From: Lyophyllum atratum
Taxonomy: Eukaryota > Basidiomycota > Agaricomycetes > Agaricales > Lyophyllaceae
Length of the DNA stretch: 64,000 nt
Assembly (NCBI GenBank): GCA_014905825.1
Contig: JACGCN010000019.1
Span: forward strand, 496,001 to 560,000
Direction of reading: 5' to 3'
A program made the translations under genes and the position numbers. Numbering within the stretch: position 1 is the first letter of the stretch; each line of letters opens with the position of its first letter. Shown piece after piece: positions 1-10,870 of the stretch. The notes below the pieces were generated by a model. The model had not been told where the DNA came from, did no database searches, and saw only the letters and a program-made list of their open reading frames with translations.

Positions 1-329
1 ACAAATGAAATGCCCATGTCGAGGTGTTGAACTTCGGGACATGCTAGCATTTGCGTCCTCCGAGGAGATCGCCGTCATTGGAAACACCTAGGCTCTAGAC
101 GTCAGCCAACTACGAGGTAAAGGGCAATCGACGAAGGGCACCTACCGCGGAGTTTTCCAGGGAAGCCTAAAATTCGTGCAAGAATGTCGAGTCGGAGAAC
201 CCGTTTGCATGATAATTGACGATCGTGCGCCACGTATCGGAGGTCCCTCTGGGAATGTGAGATTGTCTGTTTCGTCCGAAATACATCCAAAGTTCGTCGA
301 GATACGCAGAGGTTAGGCAACAAAGTCGC

Positions 330-690
330 TCGACCATAATGCGCATGCTCTGAGGGGCGATGACTGTCATCCCAATAATGGATGGCACCATAATTTCAAG
401 GACACAGAAGACGAGGAATCTGGTACCTGCCTGTTCGAGCGAGGTCGAGCGCTCGAATCGAACCAGGAGAAGCCCTAGATACGTCGACCATGAGTAAACG
501 ACATTGGTATTTGAAATAAGCTTACTAGAGTATGGCACCCCGCCTCTCGGAGTTGTATCTTGAAAAGCTCGAGGTAGGCCTTCGTCATCGCTTATACGTT
601 CATCGCCCAAGGACCCCTATGGATACCTTCGAGATCTTCTCTGCTCTGGTATTGCGCCGGGTCGTTGACGACGGAAAATGACAAGTCGCA
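330..690 (-). pseudogene. Degenerate minus-strand copy of the orphan family (A/B/C)
   Basis: Read on the minus strand, this stretch resembles the middle and second exon of the family found intact at 5.4-10.9 kb. It keeps the start of the block around LVRFERST, a VPYS-like exon-1 end, and the DNA coding the conserved PWAIS-LLTMTK segment, but in a different frame. About 240 bp of exon 1 are missing between the 'cctcgag' region and the VPYS block, so the conserved centre is deleted. The 147-residue open frame here mixes two family frames and is not a working gene. It is inverted relative to the tandem copies and separated from them by the RING gene. What precedes 330 I do not recognise. Confidence 0.6.
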
Positions 691-1552
691 TTTGAGATTC
701 CGCTTACGATCACGACGGGCTCAGGCAGCCATGCCAAGCCAATACATAGATGCCAAAATCTCTTATCCTGCTTTTCCGAAGACGATTTTCAGTGAACATG
801 ATTGATTACTAAGGATAGTCATAGAGGGCTCAAGACGGGGAAAGAAGCTGTCATGGCGATGATTATAGAAACGGAGGTACGGCGTCCTGAGGTGATGATA
901 AAGACGGTTGAAGAGGGGTTATAAGGAGAGGGGAACACAAATGCAATGGGAAAACAGAACATGGGGTTCATCGTCTCCAGGTCTATGACGTCATGCTGGG
1001 CCGCCTATAGATGGAAACGCAAATCGTCGTTGGTTGTGCGCAAGCCCATCGTAGAGTGTACGGGATAGCAAGGAAGGATTGGAGTAGCGTGAACCGTCGA
1101 AGCGTCGTCGGGGCGAGACCGGGGTTGTTGAGGAAATCCGTCGTGTCGATTGGAGGTGTTGATGACCACCTATGTTATCACCTTGTGCAAAGTGGGAAGT
1201 GAGCAGCGAGGGAGATATCAAGTGGTACTTCGGTTATCAATACTGCGAGGCCGAGAGTACTCCTGAAGAAATTCACAAAATCCAGCGCCACCGTTCCTCG
1301 GACCTCATGTTCCTGCCGGTGCCAGTACATGATCCGAGACCAAATAAGGAGGTCAGCGTCAGCAATTGGGTGTTCAGGTCGATTGAGGGGTAGTGTCTTG
1401 TACCGGGGGACTGCGAGACAGTCGAGGTGAAGAATAAGGGGAGTTCCAGGAGATTCTAGATTTTGACCAAACAAAGGGCAACAGGGGTTGTCTTGAGTTT
1501 AGTTGTGATATTTGTGATCCTCATTACAACGTCGACCATCGGAGCAGGCTCA
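691..1552. other. Intergenic, upstream of the RING gene
   Basis: I see no convincing gene in this 0.86 kb. The short open frames on both strands lack family resemblance. It should hold the promoter and 5' leader of the RING gene. It contains at 1321-1387 a sequence repeated upstream of threonine synthase (separate entry). Confidence 0.4.
1321..1387 (+). repeat. Dispersed repeat, copy 1 (upstream of RING gene)
   Basis: About 67 bp that match the reverse complement of 56949-57015 at roughly 80% or better by eye, with a near-perfect core 'ccaaataaggaggtca'. Both copies lie upstream of a gene and in the same orientation relative to that gene. Weaker similarity continues downstream ('gaataagg'). 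Confidence 0.65.
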
Positions 1553-4500
1553 ATGGATCCCCACAACTTTGCAAACTCGCTCACTAATCTCTTTCGCGCC
1601 TTCGTCCCCGTCCCCGTCGCCACGCCCGACGACGACGACAACAGCGACATGCCTGCTCTTGAGCCTATTCCCACCCCATCAGCGCCTACTACCAACCCTT
1701 CAGCGCAAAGGGAAGATGAAGAAGACGACCAGATGCCCGACCTGCAGTCCGTCTCCGACTCGTCAGAGGACGACTCCGACGACGGCGATGCCAACGAGGT
1801 CGAGATGCAGGCAGTGGAAGACGACAACGACAGTGCCTGGACAGATGACTCAGCGTCAAGTATCCCTGCACTCGAGCCCATCCCTACCGTGCCCCGCATA
1901 AACCGCCGCGCGCGGGTCGATGACGACGAGGATGAGGAGCGAGACCGTAGGCATCCCTCTCAGCGTGTCGGCCCTCCTTCTAACCCCATCACCGCCGCCC
2001 CCTCTACCCCCTCCACTGCCAACCCCATTCCGGCACCAAACCCGCAACAACAACCACAACAACACCATCACCACCCAGCGCCCCGTATTCGCGCTACCGT
2101 CCACATCCCCGGCGGTCCTGCAGACCCCTTCCGCTTCTTCCAGCAAGGCGGTGCCGCTCCCGGTGCCCAGAACCCCGCTGGCCCCAACAACAACAACAAC
2201 AACAACGCCGGGCCCCCAAACAACATGATCACCGGCTTCGCAATCACCATCGACGTCAACGGCACCCCCATCATGCACCCCCTCCCCCCGGGCGCCGTTC
2301 CGCCCATCCATGCCCACGGTGGCCTCCCCAACCTAGGCGGCACCCTCGATGGCGTTGCGCCCCCGCAGCAAATGCCCGGCGGCTTCGCGGCGTTCCGCGA
2401 GTTCTTGGGGCTGTTTGGGATGGGTCAGCCGGAGGTGGAGGACCCGGAAAGGGCGCAGAGGCTTGTGGATGCGCTTGAGGAGGTGCCGGTGGGCCTTGTG
2501 AGGAGGCTTGAAGCGCTTGGCGAGGCTGGGCAGGGGGAGGAAGAGGGGGCAAGCGGAGGGGATGTTGGGTGTGCGATTTGTTGGGATAAGTTGTTAGATG
2601 GCGATGGGGAGGGATTTGGGCCTGCCGCTGATACTACGGCAGGGGAGCAAAGCATTGAGGAGCCACTTGCTGCTGCATCTACATCACAAGAAGCTTCGTC
2701 ATCGTCAGGGGGAGAACAGCAAGCCACCCCGACACACCCCAAGATTGTCTCACTCCCCTGCGCACACATATTCCACGCCGCATGCCTCATCCCATGGTTC
2801 TCCCGCCCAAGACAGACGACCTGCCCCACATGCAGGTTCAACATCGACCCCGAGGGCCTCAGCGCCACCCCCCGGCGTCAAGGGGCTAGGAATGGCCCCG
2901 CGCCAGCGCCGGCAGTAAACCCACCCCCGCCAGCACCCTTCGTACCCAGAGCGCCCGGAGAACCCATACTGGACGAGCAGGGCCGGATGCGCGCTGAGGG
3001 GGCGGGGGTGAGGGGCGCGCCGCAGGAGGAGGTCGAGGCGGATATGGCGACTGTGAGGGAGGAGATTATGCAGCGTATGAGGGAGGCAAGGCAGAGGAAT
3101 GTCGTTGAGGTGCTTGGTGGGGGTGCGGATGGGGAGGGCGACGAGGGTGCGGGTGGGGGAGAGGAGAGTGGGGATGTGCCGACGGCGCCTGCGTCGCATG
3201 ATGGAGATGCGGAGGGGACTGGTGAGTTGGGGTTTTTGCATGTGCCTATGGTATACTAATATGCTGCCTTTTACAGAAGGCCCGAACCCCGCACCTGCGC
3301 CTGGACCCGCACCCGCACCCGCCGCTGCTCCCAACGGTAGCCCCGGCGAACGAGGCATGGCCGACGGACACTTTTTCACCATCGGATTCGACGTCTTCAT
3401 CCGCGGGCCGCCCCTCGCCATGGGACTCGGTGGCGTCCCATTCCGGAACCCAGGGCCACACACGCCTCCCATGCCAGGGATGGGCATGGGTGGGGGGCAG
3501 GGGATGATGACGATGGATTTGAATTTGGGGGAGATGGAGGAGGATGGGGAGATGAATATGGGTATGGAGGAGGGGGAGGATGTGGTGATGGGGGAGATGG
3601 AGGCGGGGGAGGAGGAGGTGGAGGCGGAGGCGCTGTGGAGGGATTTTTTGGAGGGGGTTGGGCCGGGGCAGAGGGAGGGTGGGGAGGGGCAGAGGAATGG
3701 GGAGGAGGGTGGGGTGGGAAGGCAGCCGGAGCCGGGGCAGGTGCCACCGCCCCCGCGGGGACGGGGTGGAGGGATGCAGTTCGCGACGGGGATGGGGACG
3801 ATGGACGATGTGCAGGATGCGTTGAGGTCTGTGCTGGCTGGTTTTGCATCCGGTGGCCAGGGACAGGGGCAGGGGCAGGATGGAGGACAAGGCGAAGCTC
3901 AGGCTGACGCGGCCCCAGGTGCAGGCCAGGGACGGGGAGGTGCACCAGCTACGGGTCAAGGGCAGCCACAGGGAGCGGGACAAGTACGGGGATTCCAACA
4001 TTTCCTCACGCGGCTGTTTACGCAGGCGATGCAAGCGCAGGATCAGGGGGGACAGGCACCAGGTCAGAATGCAGCGGGGGCGCCACCTCCCCTCATCGTG
4101 GATGGAGGCCAGCGACCACCTGGTATGCCGCCGTTTGTTGGTGGGGGTGCTGGTGTGAATGGTCCTCGTGTTGTTCCGTTCGGGGCGTTCGCTCCCGCTG
4201 CTCCTGGCCAAGGTCCTCCCGCCACTCAACCAGCACCACCGCAACAACAACTACCTCTCCCCTTCATGGCCGGCTTCCCTCCCCAACCGCACGCCCACGC
4301 CCACGCGCACCACCCACCCCCCCAATTCTTCACCTCCCCCTTCGGCGCCCGCGCCCCCAGGGAGAAGAAAGCATGGACACTCCCAGCCGCGCCGGGCCCG
4401 ACCCTGCGGCAGCGCGTTGAGAGGAGGGAGCGGGAGGCGGGGCTAAGGTGCTGTGATGTGAGCTGTGGGGTGGGGCCGTCGGATGAGGAGCCGGTGCTGG

Positions 4501-4796
4501 TGTTGACGGAGGGGGGGAGAAGGCGGTTGGGCATTCGCTCGCCTGGGGGTATTCGCTCGCCGGGGAAGGACGGGAGGGAGGAGGGGGAGGAGAGGAGGGA
4601 GGGCGAGGAGGGGGAAGAGAGGAGGTTGTGCCCGCATAGGTTTCATCCGGCGTGTTTGGTGAGTGCGGCGAGGGTGGCGTTGATGGGGACGGAGGTGGGG
4701 GGGGAGGGGGATGTAGAGGTTGCGTGTTCGGTGTGTAGGGGGGTGGGGAATGTGACGAGGGGGGAGTGGGATGAGGGGGTTAGGGCGCTTGGTTGA
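1553..4796 (+). CDS. Protein with two RING-H2-like zinc clusters (probable E3 ubiquitin ligase)
   Basis: CDS join(1553..3221,3277..4796), 1062 aa. The start is the first ATG of the frame, followed by MDPHNFANSLTNLF. The 55 nt intron has gtgagt, a 'tactaat' branch site and 'ttacag'. Residues about 20-120 are acidic, then comes a long Pro/Asn/Gln/His-rich stretch. Near residue 340 begins a first RING: CAIC, a long insert, CAHIFHAAC, then CPTC, the C-x-H-x2-H-x2-C pattern of RING-H2. After the intron come a Gly/Met/Glu-rich and a Gly/Gln-rich region. Near the C-terminus is a second cluster with CDVSC, CPHRFHPAC and CSVC, whose middle part has the same spacing as the first. RING fingers recruit E2 enzymes, so ubiquitin ligase activity is inferred. 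Substrates and location are not visible. The first ligand pair of RING 2 is C-x3-C, not C-x2-C, so it may be degenerate. Confidence 0.8.
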
Positions 4797-5390
4797 GGGG
4801 TTCGGTTGGATGTGTCTCTCCCTCGTCGTGCTTTGTCTTTGGCCACCACCCCGCATTCATTATCATCAACATACCTCAACAATCCAGCAATCCGTACAAC
4901 GACTGGCAATGTATTTGTATCTTTTTGTGAGTATATGTCAGCCCTCTCATGTTGGGGACTCGTTGCTGACTACTCCCTTCTTGCAGCTTCATCGTCCCAG
5001 CGTGCGTAATGCTGTAGTTGGACAAGCTACCCCCGCCACTTGTGATACCAGCACCGTATCCTAGACGAACCCCACGCCCGCACTTCCATGCTCTTGGTTT
5101 GTAGACACCCTTCTTTCTGTCATGTCCATTCCGTCCGTCCATGTCTGCCTGTTATGTTACGATTTCTTGTGTTGTGTTGAGCCCACCTCTTACGAATATA
5201 TATACACGGAATAATTATAATTGACTGTGTAACTGGAGTTGGTTTTTGAAGAGCGATATATGTGATTTTCGTGTGTATGATGGGTACAACTAGTGTCCCA
5301 TAGTCAAACCAACTTCTCACGTCTTTTTTGAGGGGGGAGGGAGACAAGTGATCATAAGGGGGCATAGCGGAGTCTGATTCCAAAGTTCGT
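4797..5390 (+). other. 3' region of the RING gene
   Basis: No coding sequence recognised. A stretch with a good donor (gtgagt at 4927) and acceptor (ttgcag ending 4986) could be a 60 nt intron in the 3' UTR. Further on the sequence is T-rich. From about 5365 it starts to resemble the leader of the orphan-family units ('gcggagtct'). Confidence 0.3.
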
Positions 5391-5405
5391 TTGCGCCGCT
5401 CTGTT

Positions 5406-6499
5406 ATGTTCCTCATTCCACGCGTCGGGTGGGCTATATCGCGTCCCAGAAACATTTCAAGTTGTTACACCACACGCTTCTTTCGCCATACAGCGACAAC
5501 TACGAACCTTGACGCATCGCCTACGCAGGAGCGGGCCACAAAACGACGACCGTCCAAAGTCCGAGCGCTCAGAACTCTCGACCCCCAACGCATCCAACCC
5601 CCAGGACTTCATCGACGTCTCCAACTACACCCGGCCCCGCGTGAAGTTCAGATCCCACGACGTGATCCTCAGCTACCGGAAAACGATAAGTGGGAACACG
5701 CCCTTTCCCCCAAGTCGCATGGCTTCCTGTACTACCACCATGACCCCAAGCTCCCGGTGACTACGGGGGAGGTGCGGTTCCGACTTACCTCAAATGATGA
5801 CCCGGCGGGGTTTCGGGAGGGAGGGGATCTGGTAGGGGTCCATGGGGGGCCTTGGGCGATCAGTCTGCTGACGATGACGAAGGCGTACTACGAGCCGTTC
5901 AGGATACTGCTCCTCGAGGACGGGCTGTTTGATGCGGAGCTCATGCGGGTGATTCAGGCGGGTATCCCGCAGAATAATTCGCATCTGAGGGGGACGTACG
6001 TTCATTACCTGGAGCAGGCGTTTGTGCTGGACGTCGCGCGGGCGGGGTTTCATTCGATACGCGTGTTTACGCCGGAGAAGATGGGGCTTATAATGGTTAG
6101 GAGCATGTTTGTGGACCGAAGGAAAAAGTATAGGGAGGGCGTGGTGCCGTATTCTGGTAAGCTTGTGTCGGATGGCGGTATTGTTTGGGGTTTACTCATG
6201 GTGGAGGTGGTGTAGGGCGTATCCTGGTTCGGTTCGAGCGCTCGACGTTGTCGCAACACGCGGGGACCAGGTCCCTCGTCCTGCGTGCCTTGGATATACT
6301 GGAGCCTGTCAAAGCGGTGATTCCTGGGTATGATATGCATCTTCCTGTTCCGAAGAAAGGTGGTTTGGTGGAGCACCATGGGGGCCCGTACCCAGGCAGT
6401 ACGCCCCCTCGACCGTGGTCGATTAATTTGGATCGTCCGGTCAAGTCCTGGAAAGACATTGGTTTGCTCTATCCAGGGTACGTAATATCGCCTCCTTAG
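5406..6499 (+). CDS. Orphan-family gene A (with two compensating frameshifts)
   Basis: CDS join(5406..6156,6216..6499), 344 aa, intron 59 nt (gtaagc...tgtag). The start ATG matches that of genes B and C (MFLIPR). The first 35 residues are rich in Arg, Ser and Thr and lack acids, like a mitochondrial presequence. The conserved core is SHGFLYYHHDPKLP, then a TTGEVRFRL motif, PWAISLLTMTK and a LVRFERST motif that starts exon 2. I do not recognise the family. Compared with B and C there is one extra C in a C-run near 5600 and one missing A near 5712. Between them about 38 residues are read in the wrong frame, while the proper frame (with QDFIDVSNY) is present in frame +1. Exon 1 is exactly as long as in B (751 nt), which supports a +1/-1 pair. 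The copy may be impaired, or the assembly may be wrong at these runs. Confidence 0.6.
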
Positions 6500-6693
6500 A
6501 AAAGCGGGAATCTTATGCACGACTTAGATTGGATTGAAACACGTACTCGGTGGTTGTCATTGTTCACCACTTCAAGCGCATCTCGCTAGCCTGCCCACGA
6601 CCCACCCATATACCGCATATCCCCGCTCATAAGCGATGCTACCTCTTGTTCTGGTGAGTTTCTATCTTTCTTTCCATTGGCGTTTCCTCATGC

Positions 6694-7450
6694 GTGCATG
6701 TGGCAGGACGTATCCTCGTTCGGCTCGAGCGCTCGACATCGCCGGAACAAGCAGGGACGAGATCTGTCGTATTGTGTGTCCTGGAGATCCCAGAGCCCAT
6801 CAATGTCCAGCACCCATCGATGTGGTCACTCATGAATAGGATATGCTTCTTCCTATCCCGAATCAAGGCCATTTAGTCGAACAATACAAGCAGGGCGCAG
6901 CCCCAGGTGATTGCCCACCACCCGTACTCGATAGCCTGGGATCGCGCATCTGAAGTATCGGAAAACTTTTGTTTCGTTTTTCCAAGGTGCGTGTTATTGA
7001 CGTCGTGAAGAATCAGGGCACCTGTAACATCCGCACACGCACACATCTTCGACGCTCCATGCGCCAGCGTCTCAGACGCCGTGAATATCATCTCCACTCG
7101 TTCTCCAGCCGGTTTTCCGCCTATGTATGCCCTTCCAAAGCTGTTGCGCGGCAACAACAGCATGGTATGACTCGGCTCTAGGGTTGAAGGAGGCATTTCC
7201 TGGGCCTCCCAGATGCCGAGTTTTGTTGTTGGCACGTGTGCGAACGAGGATCTCCTGAGGAGCCCAGTTAGAGATTGCGCAGGGACCGCTTAGGGACGCT
7301 ATCTCATGGGGATCATTGGCTTGAATCCTCCCTGCCCCGTTGGGCTCAATGCTGCGATAGGGCAACACGGAGGCAGGAGGTGGATGGGAGCAGCAGGAAT
7401 TGCGCGGTGTGGCTGCTCAGTTAGAGGCGTTCTTATTCTGGAGAGGAGAA
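6694..7450 (+). pseudogene. Relic of a second family copy after gene A
   Basis: Starting with 'ggcaggacgtatcctcgttcggct' the sequence again encodes the exon-2 start (GRILVRLERST), then a decayed version of the rest with frameshifts, up to the block equivalent to INLDRP...DIG near 6930-6990. There is no matching exon 1 upstream. It is followed by sequence shared with the region after gene B (for example 'agatgccgagttttgttgttggcacgtg' in part). This is a fossil 3' exon, not a gene. Confidence 0.6.
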
Positions 7451-7734
7451 ATCCATTTTCTGTTCAAGAATGAGCAACCCGGCGCCCTTGGACTGGAGTT
7501 CGCGTTCTGAAAATTAGTAAGAGTGTATGAATTGACGCAGACACCGCTGTCATAAAGAAACATAGGAAGAAGCAGAACTCCAATGCATAATCTATTCGTA
7601 ATGATCACTGGGGTTGGGCGTCGAGCCGGCAGGGCTAGTAGTACAACCTTTCCGAAAGATTTCTGATTGGCCGTAAGCGGAGTCTAAATTTGACTGTTGC
7701 GATCGGGTGGTTTACCGTTCATCGAGCTTTTGAT

Positions 7735-8818
7735 ATGTTTCTCATTCCACGCGTGTGGGCTATAGCGCGTCCCAGAAACGTTTCAACTCCTTGCGCCACG
7801 CGCTTTTTTCGCCATACAGCGATAACTTCGAACCTTGACGCATCGCCTAGGCAGTCTAAGGGGGCCGCAACATCACAATTGCCCAAACCTCGGCGAGTAC
7901 TCAGAACTCTAGACCCACAACGCATACAACCCCAGGACTTCATCGACATCTCAAACTACAAACAGCCCCGTTTCTTCAAGTCCGGATCCCAACTCGTGAT
8001 TCTCCACTACGGGAAAACGTTTGGTCGTATCCCCTTTCCCCCAAAGTCACATGGCTTCCTCTACTATCATCATGACCCGAAGCTCCCGCTGACTACGGGG
8101 GAGATTCGATTCCGTCTCACCCCGCGCGACGACCCGGCGCAATTTCAGAACGGACAAGATCTCAAGGACATCCATGGGAAGCCTTGGGCGATCAGTTTAT
8201 TGACGATGACGAAGTCCTCCTACGAGCCATTGCGGATGCTAGTCCTCGAGGACGAACTCGTTGATCCAAACCTCATGCGGGTTATCCAGCAGAGTCTCTC
8301 CCTGAATAAGTTCCACAGACAAGTGACTCCTCTTCACTACCTGGAGCACCCGTTTTCTCTGAACATCGCTCGTACCAATCATTTCATACGCATATTTACT
8401 CCTCGGAAGTTGGGTGTCATGGCAATCTCGAGCATTTTCAACGACAGGCGGAAAGAAAACACCAAAGGCGCGGTGCCTTACTCCGGTATGCTTATGTCAA
8501 ATGCCATTGTCGTTTACTCATGGTAGACGTGTTGTAGGGCGTATTCTCGTTCGATTCGAGCGCTCAACGTTGCCGCAACACGCGGGGACGAGATCCGTCG
8601 TCTTGCGTGTCCTGGATATCATTGAGCCCATCAGAGTGGCGCATCCTGGATACGACATGTATCTTCCTATTCCAAAAAAAGGTTGTTTGGTGGAAACTCA
8701 CAGCTCGGGCCTACAACCAGGTGCCCCTCGGCCATGGTCGATTAACCTGGATCGTCCGGTCAGAGCATGGGAGGACATTGGCTTACTCTATCCGGAGTAC
8801 GCAGTATCACCTTCTTAG
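7735..8818 (+). CDS. Orphan-family gene B (intact reference copy)
   Basis: CDS join(7735..8485,8538..8818), 343 aa, intron 52 nt (gtatgc...ttgtag). It is the best-preserved copy. The N-terminus MFLIPRVWAIARPRN and the next 20 residues have Arg but no acidic residues, suggesting mitochondrial import (inferred). The mature part has QDFIDISNYKQPR, SHGFLYYHHDPKLP, GEIRFRL, PWAISLLTMTK, IRIFTPRK and, in exon 2, RILVRFERST, GYDMYLPIPKKG and PWSINLDRP. There is no cysteine cluster and no membrane segment. I know no function for this family. The motif mix suggests a globular lineage-specific protein. The ATG was chosen because it is shared by the three copies. An upstream in-frame TTG is not a start. 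Confidence 0.75.
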
Positions 8819-8859
8819 GAAAGCAGGAATCTAATTCGCAATTAGATCGGAGTGAAACA

Positions 8860-9360
8860 GGTATTCATTTAGTGAAAGACACAAGGGAGGTGCAGCCCCA
8901 GCGTGATGCCCATCGCCCGTACTCAGTAAACTTGGATCGCGCATCTAAAGTATCGGAAAACATTGGTTCACTTTTTCCAAGGTGCGCGTTAACCGTCGTG
9001 AAGAAGCAGGGCGCCTGTGACATCCCTTCGGCGCTCCATTGCGCCCGCGTTCGGTCTGACTCCGACTGGGACTCAGACCACTACACCCTGCATATCATGT
9101 TGTCCGCTGTCTGGGCTCTGGGGTTGCAGGAGGCATGTCCTGAGCCTCCAAGATGCCGAGTTTTGTTGTGGGCACGTGTGCGAACAAGAAGCTCATTAAG
9201 GAGCCCAAAATTGAGATTGCGCAGGAGATCAGTGGCTTAGATGCTCCCTGTCCCGCTGGGCCCAATGTTGAGGCAGGAGGCGGATCGGAGCAGCAGGAAT
9301 TGCGGAGTGTTGCTGTCCAGTTAGAGCTTGGGGTGCGGATGCAGTCTGCAAAGCGGTAGT
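8860..9360 (+). pseudogene. Relic of a second family copy after gene B
   Basis: Contains a decayed version of the exon-2 end: a YSVNLDRA...NIGSLFP stretch near 8920-8980 that corresponds to WSINLDRP...DIGLLYP of the intact genes. The 5' part of that exon is lost here, while the unit after gene A retains it. Downstream an open frame at 9153-9359 (SFVVGTCANKKL) is matched by a frameshifted copy near 7210-7430, so it too is an old duplicated sequence. Confidence 0.5.
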
Positions 9361-9766
9361 TCATTAACATCATCCGTGCAAAAATTGAAGGTGAAACATG
9401 TGCATCATCAGGTACGAATACACGAGGAAGCGGAAGAAGTGGAGGGGAGGGGAGGTATCCGTTTCTTTCTCCAGCACACTAAAGAAAAAGAATTGAGCGA
9501 CCCTTGGACTGAAATTCGCGTTCTGAAAAGCGGTGTAAATTAGTAAGAGCGTATGAATTTGCTGAAGACACCGCTATCATAAAGAAATATAAGAATAAGC
9601 AGAACTCCAATGCATAACCTATTCGTAATGACCACCATGGGCTTGGGCCTGGTTGGGCGTCGAGTCGGTAGGGCTCGTGCGACGCTTCCAATATGGAAGA
9701 TTGGCCGTAAGCGGAGTCTAAAGTTAGCTGTTGCCATTGAAGTTGGCCTGCGTTTCCCGAGCTTTT

Positions 9767-10870
9767 ATGTTTCTCAATTCACGCGTTGGGTGGGCTATAG
9801 CGCGTCCCAGAAACATTTTAAATGTACGCACCTCAGCGACAACTTCGAACCTTGACGCATCGCCTAGGGAGGGGGCCACAACACGACGATTGCCCAGAAT
9901 TCAACGAGTACTCGGAACTCTCGACCCACAACGCATACAACCCCAGGATTTCATCGACGTCTCAGACTACAGGAGGCCCTGTGTCAAGTTCGAATCCCAT
10001 TCTGGCACCCTCCGCTACGCGTTTGTGCCAACCAGTAGAGGATCCCTCAGCGCCCCCTTTCCCCCAAAGTCACATGGCTTCCTCTACTATCATCACGACC
10101 CAAAGCTCCCGCCGACTACAGGGGAGATCCGATTGCGTCTCGCCCCGCACAACGACCCGGTGTTTCAGGACGGGGAAGATCTCAAAGCGGTCGATGGAAG
10201 TCCTTGGGCGATCAGTCTACTGAGGATGACGAAGGCCTACTACGAGCCTTTCAGGATACAACTCCTCGAGGAAGGACTCTTGGATTCAAACCTCATGCGG
10301 GTTATCCAGGAGGGCCTGTCTCGGAATTACTTCCACCCACACGGGACTTATATTCACTACCTGGAGCACCCGTTTCCTCTGGACATCGCTCATTTCAATC
10401 ATGTCGTACGCATATTTACTCCTCAGAAGCTGGGTGTCACGGCAATCGCGGGCATGTTTAACGATAAACGGAAAGAAAACACCGAAGGCATGGTGCCTTA
10501 CTCTGGTAAGCTCACTCGAGTATGTTGAATGCCAGTGTGGTTCACTCATGGTGGACGTGTTGTAGGGCGTATCCTTGTTCGATTCGAGCGCTCGACGTTG
10601 CCGCAACACGCAGGGAGCAGATTTCTCGTCTTGCGTGTCCTGGATATCCTGGAGCCCATCAAAGTGGTCTGTCCTGGATACGACATGCATCTTCCTATTC
10701 CAAAAAAAGGCACTTTGGTGGAAAAATACAGCTGGGGCCCACACCCAGGTCCCGCGCCTCGACCATGGTCGATAAACCTGGATCGTCCGGCCAAAACATG
10801 GAAGGACATTGGTTTACTCTACCCAGAGTACGAAAAGCAGGAATCTAAGTCGCAACTTAGATTGGATTGA
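9767..10870 (+). CDS. Orphan-family gene C (altered C-terminus)
   Basis: CDS join(9767..10505,10566..10870), 347 aa, intron 60 nt (gtaagc...tgtag). Same layout as B: presequence-like start (MFLNSRVGWAIARPRN), QDFIDVSDY, SHGFLYYHHDPKLP, GEIRLRL, PWAISLLRMTK, IRIFTPQK, then exon 2 with RILVRFERST, GYDMHLPIPKKG and PWSINLDRP. Just after LLYPEY about 19-20 bp present in A and B are missing, which removes their stop codon. C instead ends with EKQESKSQLRLD. Promoter and leader are nearly the same as for B. Function unknown. Confidence 0.75.

Noticed and set aside
3246..4250. 334-residue minus-strand frame opposite the RING gene
   Set aside because: Low-complexity antisense of G-rich coding sequence; the plus strand has RING ligands and a proper intron.
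8767..9240. 157-residue frame downstream of gene B
   Set aside because: Begins inside gene B in another frame and runs through relic sequence.
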